A stretch of DNA of 64,000 nt from an uncultured Clostridia bacterium (GCA_946493765.1 CAMMAZ010000002.1:1-64000); one strand, 5' to 3'. Positions 36,310-45,607 are shown, numbered from the stretch's first letter. Made by a program: numbers and translations. The notes: generated by a model not told the origin, from the sequence alone.

Positions 36310-38394
36310 ATGCCAAGGAAAGTTCCACTCGAACTCACAAGAAATATTGGTATTATGGCCCATATCGATGCCGGTAAGACCACGACAACCGAGCGTATCC
36401 TGTTTTACACGGGTATCAACCACAAGATCGGTGAAACACACGACGGCGCGGCAACGATGGACTGGATGGAACAGGAACAGGAACGCGGTATTACCATCAC
36501 TTCCGCTGCAACGACCTGCTTTTGGAAAAACCATCGTATCAATATTATAGACACGCCCGGACACGTTGACTTCACGGTGGAAGTGCAGCGTTCTTTGCGC
36601 GTGCTCGACGGTTCGGTCACAGTTCTTTGTGCAAAAGGCGGCGTTGAACCCCAGTCCGAAACAGTTTGGAGACAGGCTGACGAATATAAGGTTCCGCGTA
36701 TGATCTATGTCAACAAGATGGACATCATGGGCGCGGACTTCTATCACGTTCTGGACATGGTTAAAGAACGTTTCCAGTGCAATGCTGTGCCGATTCAGCT
36801 TCCGATCGGATCGGAGGATACCTTTAAAGGTATCGTTGATCTGATCAATAACGACGCGATCGTTTACTATGACGATCTGGGGAAAGATGTTCGCCATGAA
36901 CCGATCCCCGACGATATGAAAGATTTAGCCGAAAAATACCGCAGCGAACTGATCGAGCATGTTGCCGAACAGGACGACGCGCTGTTGGAGAAATTTTTCG
37001 GCGGCGAAGAATTGACGGTGGAGGAAATCAAGACCTGCATCCGCAAATCCACCATTGCAGGCACCATGGTTCCGATCACCTGCGGTACTTCTTACCGCAA
37101 CAAGGGCGTGCAGCCGCTGCTTGACGCAATCGTTGACTTCATGCCCGCGCCGACGGATATTGCTTCCATCAAAGGTATCAATCCCGATACGGAAGAGGAA
37201 GAGGAACGTCATTCCTCCGATACAGAACCTTTCGCGGCGCTCGCGTTTAAGATCGCGACCGACCCGTTTGTGGGTAAGATCTGCTTCTTCCGCGTTTATT
37301 CCGGAACGGTGGACGCTGGTTCCAGTGTGTACAATTCGGTAAAAGGCACAAAAGAGAGAATGGGACGCATTTTGCAGATGCACGCCAATCACCGTGAAGA
37401 TATCGAAACCTGCTATGCGGGCGATATTGCTGCTGCCGTTGGTCTGAAAAATACCACCACCGGCGACACGCTGTGCGATGAGAAGCATCCGGTCATTCTC
37501 GAATCCATGAACTTTCCGGAACCGGTTATCCGTGTGGCGATCGAGCCGAAAACAAAAGCCGGTCAGGAAAAAATGGGTATTGCTTTGTCGAAGCTCGCTG
37601 AAGAAGACCCGACCTTCCGGTTCTATACCGACGAGGAAACCGGTCAAACCATCATTGCCGGTATGGGTGAGCTGCACCTGGAAATCATCGTGGACAGAAT
37701 GCTGCGTGAATTCAAGGTGGAAGCAAATGTGGGTAAACCGCAGGTTGCTTACAAGGAAACCATCCGCAAGGCGGCCGACGTCGACGAGAAATACGCGCGT
37801 CAGTCCGGTGGTAAAGGTCAATACGGTCATGTTAAGATCAAAGTCGAGCCGAACGAAACCGGCAAAGGCTATGAATTTATCAACAACATTGTCGGCGGTG
37901 CGATTCCGAAGGAATATATTCCGGCAGTCGACGCAGGTATTCGCGGCGCAATGCAGGCCGGTGTGCTGGCAGGCTACAATGTTGTGGACGTGAAGGTCAC
38001 GCTTTACGACGGTTCTTATCATGAAGTCGACTCTTCTGAAATGGCGTTCAAGATCGCCGGTTCCATGGCGTTCAAATCCGCCTGCAGAAAAGGTGACCCG
38101 GTCCTTCTCGAACCGATCATGAAAGTGACCGTTATCGTTCCGGATGAATATATGGGCGACGTCATCGGCGACCTGAATGCGCGCCGCGGCGAAATCCAGG
38201 GCTTTGAAGACCGCAACGGTGCAAAGCAGATCAATGCAAGAGTGCCGCTGGGCGACATGTTCGGTTATGCGACCGACCTGCGTTCCAAAACACAGGGTCG
38301 CGGCCAGTATGTCATGGAGCCGGACGGTTATAAGGAAGTTCCGAAGTCCATCGCCGAGAAGATTATTACGTCCAGAGCGAAAAAGGAAGACTAA
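36310..38394 (+). CDS. fusA: Elongation factor G
   Basis: 694 aa. G1 AHIDAGKTT, switch [15 protein letters not shown] (G4), and domains II-V complete ([23 protein letters not shown]). Translocase of protein synthesis. AAAAGGAG precedes the ATG, 51 bases after rpsG. Confidence 0.98.
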   Translation: MPRKVPLELTRNIGIMAHIDAGKTTTTERILFYTGINHKIGETHDGAATMDWMEQEQERGITITSAATTCFWKNHRINIIDTPGHVDFTVEVQRSLRVLDGSVTVLCAKGGVEPQSETVWRQADEYKVPRMIYVNKMDIMGADFYHVLDMVKERFQCNAVPIQLPIGSEDTFKGIVDLINNDAIVYYDDLGKDVRHEPIPDDMKDLAEKYRSELIEHVAEQDDALLEKFFGGEELTVEEIKTCIRKSTIAGTMVPITCGTSYRNKGVQPLLDAIVDFMPAPTDIASIKGINPDTEEEEERHSSDTEPFAALAFKIATDPFVGKICFFRVYSGTVDAGSSVYNSVKGTKERMGRILQMHANHREDIETCYAGDIAAAVGLKNTTTGDTLCDEKHPVILESMNFPEPVIRVAIEPKTKAGQEKMGIALSKLAEEDPTFRFYTDEETGQTIIAGMGELHLEIIVDRMLREFKVEANVGKPQVAYKETIRKAADVDEKYARQSGGKGQYGHVKIKVEPNETGKGYEFINNIVGGAIPKEYIPAVDAGIRGAMQAGVLAGYNVVDVKVTLYDGSYHEVDSSEMAFKIAGSMAFKSACRKGDPVLLEPIMKVTVIVPDEYMGDVIGDLNARRGEIQGFEDRNGAKQINARVPLGDMFGYATDLRSKTQGRGQYVMEPDGYKEVPKSIAEKIITSRAKKED

Positions 38395-38409
38395 AATAGA
38401 AAATAATAC

Positions 38410-38438
38410 TTGATATTTTGGGAATCTTTTGTTACAAT
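38410..38438 (+). promoter_or_regulatory. tuf promoter
   Basis: TTGATA (38410-38415), 17 bases, TACAAT (38433-38438), giving tuf extra transcription beyond read-through from fusA. Confidence 0.7.
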
Positions 38439-38491
38439 GATTTTAAAAGGCGAAAGCTATATTTAATTGATTTTAAGGAGGCACATTTCAA

Positions 38492-39694
38492 ATGGCTAAA
38501 GCACATTTTGAACGAACCAAACCCCATGTAAACATTGGTACAATCGGTCACGTTGACCATGGTAAAACAACGCTCACAGCTGCAATCACAAAGGTTCTGT
38601 CTTTTAAAGGCGGCGCACAGTTTGAAGACTATGCAGATATCGATAAGGCGCCGGAAGAGAGAGAGCGTGGTATCACAATCAACACCGCGCACGTTGAATA
38701 TGAAACCGAAAAACGTCACTATGCGCACGTTGACTGCCCCGGACATGCTGATTATGTCAAGAACATGATCACCGGTGCTGCGCAGATGGACGGTGCGATC
38801 CTCGTTATCGCTGCGACCGACGGCCCGATGGCACAGACAAAAGAACACCTGCTGCTTGCCCGTCAGGTCGGCGTGCCGGCAATCGTTGTTTTCTTGAACA
38901 AATGCGACCAGGTCGACGATCCGGAACTGCTGGAACTCGTTGAAATGGAAGTTCGCGAAACCTTGTCCAAATATGAATTCCCGGGCGACGACACCCCGAT
39001 CATCAAAGGTTCTGCACTGCAGGCGCTGGAAAGCACCTCCACAGACATCAACGCTCCGGAATATGCGCCGATCGTTGAATTGATGAACGCTGTCGACGAA
39101 TTCATCCCGACTCCGGATCGTAAAGCGGATCTGCCGTTCCTGATGCCGATCGAAGACACCATGACCATTTCCGGCCGTGGTACCGTTGTTACCGGCCGTG
39201 TGGAACGTGGCCGTCTGAACGCCGGCGACGAAGTCGAAATCTTAGGTTTGACAGAAGAACGCCGCAAGGTCGTTGTTACTTCGATGGAAATGTTCCGCAA
39301 AACATTGGATTACTGCGAAGCAGGCGACAATGTCGGCGCGCTGCTGCGTGGTGTCGCACGTGAAGAAGTGGAACGCGGCCAGGTTCTTGCTGCACCGGGT
39401 ACCATCAATCCGCACACCAAATTCACCGGTCAGGTTTATGTCCTGAGCAAAGAAGAAGGCGGCCGTCATACTCCGTTCTTCAACAACTATCGTCCGCAGT
39501 TCTATTTCAGAACAACCGACGTTACCGGTGTTATCACTCTGCCGGAAGGCACAGAAATGTGCATGCCTGGCGATAACGTCAACATGGACGTTGAACTGAT
39601 CACCCCGATCGCGATCGAAGAAGGTCTGCGTTTCGCTATCCGCGAAGGCGGCAGAACTGTCGGTTCGGGCGTTGTTACAAAGATCAACGGCTAA
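38492..39694 (+). CDS. tuf: Elongation factor Tu
   Basis: 400 aa. [22 protein letters not shown] and [11 protein letters not shown]-binding motifs; three domains intact. TAAGGAGG precedes the ATG. Ends at a strong terminator. Confidence 0.98.
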   Translation: MAKAHFERTKPHVNIGTIGHVDHGKTTLTAAITKVLSFKGGAQFEDYADIDKAPEERERGITINTAHVEYETEKRHYAHVDCPGHADYVKNMITGAAQMDGAILVIAATDGPMAQTKEHLLLARQVGVPAIVVFLNKCDQVDDPELLELVEMEVRETLSKYEFPGDDTPIIKGSALQALESTSTDINAPEYAPIVELMNAVDEFIPTPDRKADLPFLMPIEDTMTISGRGTVVTGRVERGRLNAGDEVEILGLTEERRKVVVTSMEMFRKTLDYCEAGDNVGALLRGVAREEVERGQVLAAPGTINPHTKFTGQVYVLSKEEGGRHTPFFNNYRPQFYFRTTDVTGVITLPEGTEMCMPGDNVNMDVELITPIAIEEGLRFAIREGGRTVGSGVVTKING

Positions 39695-39705
39695 TTTGAA
39701 TTTTT

Positions 39706-39739
39706 AAAAACTGCTTTGCAATTTTGCAAAGCAGTTTTT
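39706..39739 (+). terminator. Terminator of the str operon
   Basis: Stem AAAAACTGCTTTGCA / TGCAAAGCAGTTTTT followed by CTTTT. Confidence 0.92.
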
Positions 39740-39832
39740 CTTTTGACCCTATGTTTTGAAATTTAAATGGAAGGGGAAAAGTGATTTTTTGAAAAAAGGA
39801 CAAGGGGCATTTTGCGCCCCTTGCTTTTTGCT

Positions 39833-40114
39833 TTATGCGGTGTGCCGGATGCTTTCCAAAATCAGCTGCACAGCCATTTTAAACCCTGCAATAAAAGATG
39901 CTTCATTGAAAAGCGCACATTCCTGCGTAGGCAGGCTTTGCAGGCCGTCCTGCAGATCGACAAAATCCGGTTTGGAGAGCTTTTGCTCCCATTTTTTCAT
40001 TTCCGCGTCGATTTTTTCCATGGTTTCGGTGTATTCCCTGGATTGGGGAATAATCTGCTCGCATGGCACGATTTCACCGTCATATAACCGGTTTAAAATA
40101 TTTTTCACTTCCAT
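39833..40114 (-). CDS. Small helical protein (module copy 2, DUF6809-like)
   Basis: 93 aa (MEVKNILNRLYDGEIVPCEQ ... EYTETMEKIDAEMKKWEQKL). It is helical and charged, with a hydrophobic C-terminal helix (FIAGFKMAVQLILESI). The N-terminal LYDGEI-P-EQ pattern is what I remember of DUF6809. Length and layout parallel the protein at 25090. ATG 40114 has AAAGGA 9-10 bases upstream; the 166-aa frame of the track has no start there, though a good AGGAGGTG at about 40285 sits before a non-ATG part of the same frame. No function known. Confidence 0.6.
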   Translation of the reverse strand: MEVKNILNRLYDGEIVPCEQIIPQSREYTETMEKIDAEMKKWEQKLSKPDFVDLQDGLQSLPTQECALFNEASFIAGFKMAVQLILESIRHTA

Positions 40115-40288
40115 CTTTTTAAGTCCTTTCAAAAAATTTTGACACAAACGCTTGAAAGGCGGGCGAACATCCTGTATACTATTGAATGTGCAAATTTGTC
40201 CTTTCAGACGTTTGCGCGAAAAGCGGTGCACGGCTTGCAGGTCAGCGCCGCTTTTAAATTTTTTCCCCGCAATTTCTTCACCTCCTAA

Positions 40289-40333
40289 TACAGGGGACGA
40301 GTTAATTATATAACTCGTCCCCTGTATTGTCAA
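40289..40333 (-). promoter_or_regulatory. Promoter with 16-bp-arm palindrome, module copy 2
   Basis: Minus strand TTGACA (40333-40328), 17 bases, TATAAT (40310-40305). A perfect inverted repeat with 16-base arms TACAGGGGACGAGTTA (40289-40304 and 40311-40326) surrounds the -10 box. It is followed by AGGAGGTG. A DNA-bound dimer here would block transcription of the 39833-40114 gene. Confidence 0.8.
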
Positions 40334-40344
40334 GTGTTAAAAAT

Positions 40345-40524
40345 TTATTTTGTTAAATCACGATATAAATGATGGATCGCCTGCCGAATTGCCTCTGAAC
40401 GGTTCACATTTAATTTTGTTTGACAATAATCTAATTCTGCATTTGTTTCTTTGTCAATTCTCGTTTTAATTGGAATATTCAGCGGTTTATCCGTTTTTGG
40501 ACCCGGTTTTAGCCGTTCTTTCAA
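40345..40524 (-). CDS. Small ribbon-helix-helix protein (module copy 2)
   Basis: 59 aa. A basic N-terminus (KERLKPGPKTDKP) leads into LNIPIKTRIDKETNAELDYCQTKLNVNRSEAIRQAIHHLYRD, a clear CopG/Arc-type ribbon-helix-helix. It is probably the repressor of its own promoter and perhaps of the neighbouring one. TTG 40524 has AGGAGGTG 5-8 bases upstream; the track start (40599) lies in the promoter. Confidence 0.75.
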   Translation of the reverse strand: MKERLKPGPKTDKPLNIPIKTRIDKETNAELDYCQTKLNVNRSEAIRQAIHHLYRDLTK

Positions 40525-40547
40525 AACAGCACCTCCTAATTTGAACC

Positions 40548-40584
40548 ACAAATTCATTATATAATTTGTACCCCAAATTCGCAA
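40548..40584 (-). promoter_or_regulatory. Promoter and operator of the RHH gene (module copy 2)
   Basis: Minus strand TTGCGA (40584-40579), 17 bases, TATAAT (40561-40556). Inverted repeat ACAAATT / AATTTGT (40548-40569) surrounds the -10. The layout repeats that of 40289-40333. Confidence 0.75.
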
Positions 40585-40845
40585 GTGTTTTTTATGCAAA
40601 TGCGAAAGAATTGTGGGGAAGTTGCTTGGAGAGGGAGAAAGGCTTTTGTGCGCAGGAAACTAGGCAGGCTTCCCCTGGAGGAGAAAAGGGCGCGCTTTGC
40701 TTCTATGTTTTCACGGCTATTCAGAATGCGCCCTCTCAAGTTTTGGAACCGAGTTCCAAAACTTCCAACTATCATGTTTTCACAGCAAGGTGACTGATGA
40801 GGTGTTAAAGCATGAGATTGCCGGTTTCCCACAGGTTTTCGGTGA

Positions 40846-40904
40846 GCCGTTCCACCTCATCCACCGCGAACGTAAGTCCCCCTTCTCCTCAAAGGAGAAG
40901 GCTC
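40846..40904. repeat. 59-bp palindromic-family repeat, copy A
   Basis: Runs GCCGTTCCACCTCATCCACC ... CTTCTCCTCAAAGGAGAAGG. It matches 41018-41076 in 58 of 59 positions and ends in a self-complementary CTTCTCC/GGAGAAG stem. Confidence 0.9.
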
Positions 40905-41017
40905 CGGATTGCAGGGACTACATAAAGGCTTCCCCTAGAGGGGAAGCTGGCGGCGATAGCCGACTGATGAGGTGTTTCAAACAACAAAGTTTCTGGCTTC
41001 TCACAAGTTTGTTGCGT

Positions 41018-41076
41018 GCCGTTCCACCTCATCCACCGCGAACGTAAGTCCCCCTTCTCCTCGAAGGAGAAGGCTC
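41018..41076. repeat. 59-bp palindromic-family repeat, copy B
   Basis: Second copy, differing from copy A at one base (CGAAGG for CAAAGG). The conservation between diverged surroundings suggests recent duplication or movement. Confidence 0.9.
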
Positions 41077-41178
41077 TGGTAGGTGACTGATGGGATGCGA
41101 TCTCTCTTCCTGCGCTTTTGGAAACCGCGATTTTTTGGAAAAAATCGAGTAAAACTTTTTAGATATTTGGACAACAAA

Positions 41179-41211
41179 AAAGTGCGGCAAACATTGATTT
41201 TGCCGCACTTT
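41179..41211 (-). terminator. Terminator of the GH94 gene
   Basis: Stem AAAGTGCGGCAAA / TTTGCCGCACTTT; TTTTTTG follows on the minus strand, 20 bases behind the stop. Confidence 0.9.
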
Positions 41212-41233
41212 TGCAGTTTTTTGCCTTTTGTAT

Positions 41234-43537
41234 TTACAGTGTTACGTCAACGGTGTGGGTTTTTCCATCATTGCACAACGCAATCACATTATCGGAGACT
41301 TCTTTTCCGTCCACCAAAATTTTGGAGACCCCGCTTTGTTTGCCGTTGGGATTATGAATGGTGATCTTATAAACATCGTTTCTGAATTTGCGGGTCATTT
41401 GCAGATTGTCCCACTGCGCCGGAATGCAGGGATCGATTTTAAATCCGTTATACATCGGATGGAAGCCCAGCATATACTGTGTGATGGCGCGGAACATCCA
41501 GCCGGCGGTGCCGGTGACCCATGCGAACAGCGTTTCGCCTTTGCGCGGGTTATCCGGTCCGAAATACATGTTGGTCACGACATAGGGCTCGCAGCCGGAA
41601 TGATCCGACGGATTGGTTTCACTGTCCGGCAAAATCTTAGTGACGGTTTCATAGGCCTTGTCGCCCCGGCCTTCGATGCAGTCGGCGACGACTTTAAAGG
41701 TTCCGCCATGGCAATAGGGGGTGCCGTTTTCCCAGATGCCGGGAATGAAGCTGGTCAGCCGCCCGATTTTGTTGTTGAATTTGGTGTAGGTCGGATAGAG
41801 GGTCAGCGGGCCGTAGTCGCTGTCTAAATAGGTATCCACGGCGTTCAAGCATTTTTCGCGGCGGTCGCCTTCCGCCACGCCGGACAGGATCGCCCAGGTT
41901 TGAGAGTTTAAGTAGATCTTGCCCTCTTTTTCGGTGTGGGTGCCGACCTTTTCGTTGTAGTCGTTGATGGCGGCGAGGTACCAGTCGCCGTCCCAACCGT
42001 TGGCGTTGACCGCCTGTTTCATTTTTTCGGCGCGGGCGGTCATTTCATCGCAGATCGCCTGGTCGTTTAAAATCTCTTTTGCGATTTCGGCGGTGTTTTG
42101 CAGCGCATAGCAAAGGGCGATAGACGTCCAGACCGATTCGCCTTTGCCTTTTAAGCCTGTCATGTTTAAGGAATCGTTCCAGTCGCCGTCTCTGGAATGG
42201 ACAAGACCGTGTTCGCCGGTGTCTTCAGACGCAAACCGCGCGGCGGTCAGCATATGCTCCCAGACGGTGTCTTCCCCTTCGTCGAGATATTTGACCGGAT
42301 GGTTCAAAAACGCGGTGTCGCCGGTTTCCTTGATATAGGCGTTGACGGTCGGGGCGATCCAGGTCGGACCGTCGGAATAAATGTGATGATCCAGCGGCAG
42401 CCAGCCACGCACGCAGCGGCCGTCGCGGTACATATAGGTCAATGTTTCGAGGATTTTTTCTTTGGCAAGCTGCGGGTTGAAAGAGGCGACCGCCCATGCG
42501 TCCTGCAGCTGATCGCGAAAGCCTTTGCCGGTGTCGCGACCGACTTCGGCGCAAAGCTGCACCTGCTGTTTTAACCAGTAGTTTGCAAAGTTATTCACCT
42601 TTTCGTCCGGTGTGGTGACAAAAATGTCTTTTGCCATTTCCTGTTTGGAAGCGTTAAGGTTTTCAAAATCCTGTTCGATCTTGCCGGGCGCAAACAGCTT
42701 TTTGGACAGGGTCTTTGCGGTATCCATGCTGTCCACTGCGCCGATGATGACGTTTAAGGTCACGGCTTTGCCGGGTTCGATCACATAGTCGTGCTGCATG
42801 GCGCCGACCATCTGCTCACAGGCGGCAAGCGAGTTGGATAAGCTGTCGTGCGCGATGCCTTCCGGCGCGAAAATGCCGCCGTAGACCCCTAAAAAGGCGC
42901 GTTTGGAGGTGTCGAACGCGGTCGGTGCGGTGTCTGACGCCATAAAGCCGTTAAACCAATCGTGCGGCCGTTCCATGGCAAGATTGAAACAAACGATCGC
43001 ATTGTGCACTTTGTCAAACTCGCCGTGCACATAGGAGTTATAGTCGCTGTAGCGCTGGTAGCCTTCCAGCTGGAATTCCACAAAGGAATAAAGGGAAATG
43101 TTTTTCGCAGCCGACGTTTTGTTTTCCAGCGTCACAGTCCAGATTTCGCAAGGGTCTTCGGCATTGACAAACACCCGCGCGGTGGCTTTGAGTCCGTCGC
43201 AGGAAGAGGTGATGACCGAATAGCCCAGCCCGTGTGTGCAGGAAAAATCATCGACCGGCGTTTTGACCGGATACCAGCCGGGATTGAAAACCTTGCCGGT
43301 TTGCTGATCCTTGATATAAAAATACCGGTTGCCGTCCCGGATCACACAGCAACGCCCTTTTCCCTGCGGGTCGATATAAGCCTGGGCACGCGCACCGTAG
43401 GCGCCGTTGCCGCCGCCCTGGTGGTTCACGCCGCTTAAAATCCGGGCGTTCCATATGTAATTCAAAAGGGGACGGGGCGGCTGTGTGCTGGTAATTTTAT
43501 AGGTGTTTGCGTTTTCAAAATGACCGAATGCAGACAT
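41234..43537 (-). CDS. GH94 glycoside phosphorylase (cellobiose phosphorylase-like)
   Basis: 767 aa. An N-terminal beta-sandwich (1-270), then an (alpha/alpha)6 barrel with the catalytic Asp in SRDGDWNDSLN and phosphate/sugar-site motifs RDQLQDAWA and GENGTPYCHGG-like WENGTPYCHGGTF. GH94 enzymes split beta-linked disaccharides with phosphate to give sugar-1-phosphate; cellobiose, chitobiose, cellobionate and laminaribiose forms cannot be separated by eye. No signal peptide, so the sugar must be imported, but no transporter is adjacent. AAAGGAACG precedes the ATG. Confidence 0.92.
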   Translation of the reverse strand: MSAFGHFENANTYKITSTQPPRPLLNYIWNARILSGVNHQGGGNGAYGARAQAYIDPQGKGRCCVIRDGNRYFYIKDQQTGKVFNPGWYPVKTPVDDFSCTHGLGYSVITSSCDGLKATARVFVNAEDPCEIWTVTLENKTSAAKNISLYSFVEFQLEGYQRYSDYNSYVHGEFDKVHNAIVCFNLAMERPHDWFNGFMASDTAPTAFDTSKRAFLGVYGGIFAPEGIAHDSLSNSLAACEQMVGAMQHDYVIEPGKAVTLNVIIGAVDSMDTAKTLSKKLFAPGKIEQDFENLNASKQEMAKDIFVTTPDEKVNNFANYWLKQQVQLCAEVGRDTGKGFRDQLQDAWAVASFNPQLAKEKILETLTYMYRDGRCVRGWLPLDHHIYSDGPTWIAPTVNAYIKETGDTAFLNHPVKYLDEGEDTVWEHMLTAARFASEDTGEHGLVHSRDGDWNDSLNMTGLKGKGESVWTSIALCYALQNTAEIAKEILNDQAICDEMTARAEKMKQAVNANGWDGDWYLAAINDYNEKVGTHTEKEGKIYLNSQTWAILSGVAEGDRREKCLNAVDTYLDSDYGPLTLYPTYTKFNNKIGRLTSFIPGIWENGTPYCHGGTFKVVADCIEGRGDKAYETVTKILPDSETNPSDHSGCEPYVVTNMYFGPDNPRKGETLFAWVTGTAGWMFRAITQYMLGFHPMYNGFKIDPCIPAQWDNLQMTRKFRNDVYKITIHNPNGKQSGVSKILVDGKEVSDNVIALCNDGKTHTVDVTL

Positions 43538-43562
43538 AAAATTTCGTTCCTTTCAGTTAAAG

Positions 43563-43590
43563 CGCGTGAAAATATGCATATTTTCACGCG
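43563..43590. promoter_or_regulatory. Perfect 28-bp palindrome in the GH94 leader
   Basis: Arms CGCGTGAAAATATG / CATATTTTCACGCG without spacer, directly downstream of the predicted RNA start. It fits a LacI-type operator; it could also fold as an mRNA hairpin. No T-run follows. Confidence 0.65.
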
Positions 43591-43604
43591 GTGATTTTAC
43601 ATTG

Positions 43605-43633
43605 ATTATATAACAAAAGGGCATCTTTGGCAA
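43605..43633 (-). promoter_or_regulatory. GH94 promoter
   Basis: Minus strand TTGCCA (43633-43628), 17 bases, TATAAT (43610-43605). Confidence 0.75.
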
Positions 43634-43641
43634 GAGAATTC

Positions 43642-44208
43642 TCATTCATAATTTTTATAGACTGCGATGCAGGTGATGAGCAGTGCGCCGACCAGGAAAG
43701 ATAGCTGGATCCAATCCAACAGATAGAAAACGGTGCAGGCGGCAAAAAAGCAGAGAAATGAAACGACCGACCGGCGTTCGTTGGGACGAATGACAAACAC
43801 GAGCGAAAACAGGATATAGAAAAAAGCGAGGGATAAAAGCGGCAGAATATTCGGATAAAGGCCGATCAGCACGCCGAAAGAAACGGAAATGCATTTGCCG
43901 CCATGCAGTTTATGAAATGCGGAAAACGCATGCCCGACGACCGGCGCCGCCATGACGGCGGAAAACCAGAACGACTTGGTGTCGAGATAATAGCTTGCAA
44001 AAAACACCGGCAACGCGCCTTTTGCAATATCGCAGAAAATGCACAAAAGGCCGGTGGGGATACCGGCATATTTCACGGCATTGGCGCCGCCGGGATTTTT
44101 ATCCGCGCTGGCAGCCACAATGTCTACGCTTTTGAGTTTTTTAGGCAGGTATGCGCTGAAAAGCAGGCTTCCCAAAAGAAAGCCGATAATCGTCAACGCG
44201 GGATACAT
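43642..44208 (-). CDS. PlsY-like glycerol-3-phosphate acyltransferase
   Basis: 188 aa with five to six membrane helices. DIAKGALPV and GHAFSAFHKLHGGKCISVSFG correspond to PlsY motifs 2 and 3. Motif 1 is altered: ADKNPGGANAVKYAG instead of GSGNPGATN. PlsY moves acyl groups from acyl-phosphate to glycerol-3-phosphate; the change suggests a paralogue or a divergent acceptor. It follows a diacylglycerol glycosyltransferase-like gene by 50 bases. Confidence 0.8.
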   Translation of the reverse strand: MYPALTIIGFLLGSLLFSAYLPKKLKSVDIVAASADKNPGGANAVKYAGIPTGLLCIFCDIAKGALPVFFASYYLDTKSFWFSAVMAAPVVGHAFSAFHKLHGGKCISVSFGVLIGLYPNILPLLSLAFFYILFSLVFVIRPNERRSVVSFLCFFAACTVFYLLDWIQLSFLVGALLITCIAVYKNYE

Positions 44209-44258
44209 GCAAGTTTCACATCCTTTTTTAAAATTTGCATTGCCGGGGATTTTCCATT

Positions 44259-45371
44259 TTACGCTTGCCGGTGCAGCAGTGTGTCGCAGATGGTTTTGGC
44301 GGCGAATGGGTTGATGATGTTCCGCTGGTTTTTGAGCATCTGCTTTTGCAGTTTTTCATCCTTTAAAAGCTTTGCCGCCGCGTCGGCCAGTTCGTTTTCG
44401 TCTTTCCCGGACAGCGACATGCCGTTTTGAACAAAAAATTCAACGTTTTTGGTTTCGCAGCCGGGAATGGGAAAGCTGTGGATCAGCGGAACATTTTTGA
44501 CCGCCGCCTCGGTGGAGGACAGGCCGCCGGGTTTGGTTATCAAAATGTCGCAGGCGTCCATATACAGCGGGACTTGATCGGTGAAATCCACCAGGTGCAG
44601 GTTGTTGTTTTCCGGAAAATCCGATCTGAGCCGTGCTTTCATCTGTTCGTTGTTGCCGCAAAGCAGGACGATCTGTGTGTTCTTCGGCAGTCTTTCAAAT
44701 AACAGGCGGATAAAAGCGGTCAGGTTGCCAAAACCCATGCTGCCGGTCATGATCAAAACGGTGGGTTTGTTTTCCGGCAGGTGCAAAGATGCCCGTGCAG
44801 TGGATTTTTGCGTTTTGACATTGAATTTGCCGCTGACCGGAATGCCGCTGGAAACGATGCTGTTTTTGGAAACGCTCTTTTTTAAAAATTCGTCTTTTAA
44901 AAGGCTGCTTGGAATAAAATAATAATCCATTTCCGTTTCGTCGAAAAAGGGAATGCAGGTATAATCCGTGGCGACGGCGCAGGCAGTCACTTGCAGGTTT
45001 TTTCGTTTTTTCAGATAAGTCACCGTTTCGGCGGGAAAAACATGCGGCATGATAATGGTATCGAATTCGTTTTGCAGAATATACCGGTGGAGATTTTTCG
45101 CATAGAGTTTATTGGCATAGTAAACCGGGGATTTGATCGGTAATTTGTTGACGATTTCCCCGGCTTTATAACAAAAACCAAATGCGTTCGGCGCTTTTAA
45201 AGTGGACTGAATATATAAATTGCTGATCCTGTCCGACGCTTTTTCCGAAGAAAACTTCAGCGCATCGCACAGTTCGCAGTAAATCCCTCTATTGGTAATC
45301 TCCTCATACAGCGCTTTGCCGGCAGAATTGTGACCCCCGCCGGTGTTGCAGGAGAGAATGAGTGCTTTCAT
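44259..45371 (-). CDS. MGDG synthase-like glycosyltransferase (GT28)
   Basis: 370 aa. N-terminal SCNTGGGHNSAGKALYE is the hallmark of MGDG synthase / processive diacylglycerol glucosyltransferase; the C-terminal half has GSMGFGNL and the nucleotide-sugar motif ITKPGGLSSTEA. It probably adds sugar to diacylglycerol to make membrane glycolipids or a lipoteichoic-acid anchor, which suits its PlsY-like neighbour. ATG 45371 has GGAAAGG upstream; the track start (45452) lies in the promoter. Confidence 0.88.
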   Translation of the reverse strand: MKALILSCNTGGGHNSAGKALYEEITNRGIYCELCDALKFSSEKASDRISNLYIQSTLKAPNAFGFCYKAGEIVNKLPIKSPVYYANKLYAKNLHRYILQNEFDTIIMPHVFPAETVTYLKKRKNLQVTACAVATDYTCIPFFDETEMDYYFIPSSLLKDEFLKKSVSKNSIVSSGIPVSGKFNVKTQKSTARASLHLPENKPTVLIMTGSMGFGNLTAFIRLLFERLPKNTQIVLLCGNNEQMKARLRSDFPENNNLHLVDFTDQVPLYMDACDILITKPGGLSSTEAAVKNVPLIHSFPIPGCETKNVEFFVQNGMSLSGKDENELADAAAKLLKDEKLQKQMLKNQRNIINPFAAKTICDTLLHRQA

Positions 45372-45420
45372 GCAATGAAACCTTTCCGGCCGGTTTGCAC
45401 CAGCCTTTTGTTTATCCACT

Positions 45421-45449
45421 ATTTTAACATATTTTTGATCGAATGTAAA
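45421..45449 (-). promoter_or_regulatory. Promoter of the glycosyltransferase-plsY operon
   Basis: Minus strand TTTACA (45449-45444), 17 bases, TAAAAT (45426-45421). Confidence 0.7.
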
Positions 45450-45470
45450 CAAATTGGGAATAAATTTTGG

Positions 45471-45572
45471 TTGTCTTATGTCGATTTTTATGTTATGATA
45501 AGCTTCGCAACCAATAGTTGCGGCGATGAATATTCGAGTTTCTTGCCGCTTTTGTTATCCTGCTGGTATAAT
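45471..45572 (+). promoter_or_regulatory. Two promoters and a palindrome before the XRE gene
   Basis: P1: TTGTCT (45471-45476), 17 bases, TATGAT (45494-45499). P2: TTGCCG (45543-45548), 18 bases, TATAAT (45567-45572) with TGG extended -10. Between them lies CGCAAC-CAATA-GTTGCG (45506-45522), a possible operator for autoregulation. Confidence 0.55.
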
Positions 45573-45607
45573 GGGCGTGCAATCAAAAAGAAAGGGTGTG
45601 CGTGTTG

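Larger units (their letters stand above)
40585..41178. other. Gene-free region of palindromic repeats
   Basis: About 590 bases without a credible gene; the ORFs listed here lack ribosome sites. It holds an 11-bp hairpin AGTTTTGGAAC / GTTCCAAAACT (40739-40763), TCCCC-AGAGGGGA-type stems (40665, 40931), three GACTGATG(A/G)G motifs (40792, 40962, 41085) and two 59-bp near-identical repeats. The pattern is of mobile palindromic (REP or MITE-like) units. Confidence 0.7.

Noticed and set aside
36925-38022. 365-aa open frame on the minus strand
   Set aside because: Antisense shadow of fusA without a start signal.
40120-40280. Leader ORF of 22 codons (TTG) after AGGAGGTG in module copy 2
   Set aside because: The ribosome site is excellent but the peptide is short and basic with no recognisable features; kept only as a remark under the 39833 gene.
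40697-41047. 116-aa ORF in the repeat region
   Set aside because: It runs through the palindromic repeats in one frame and has no ribosome site.
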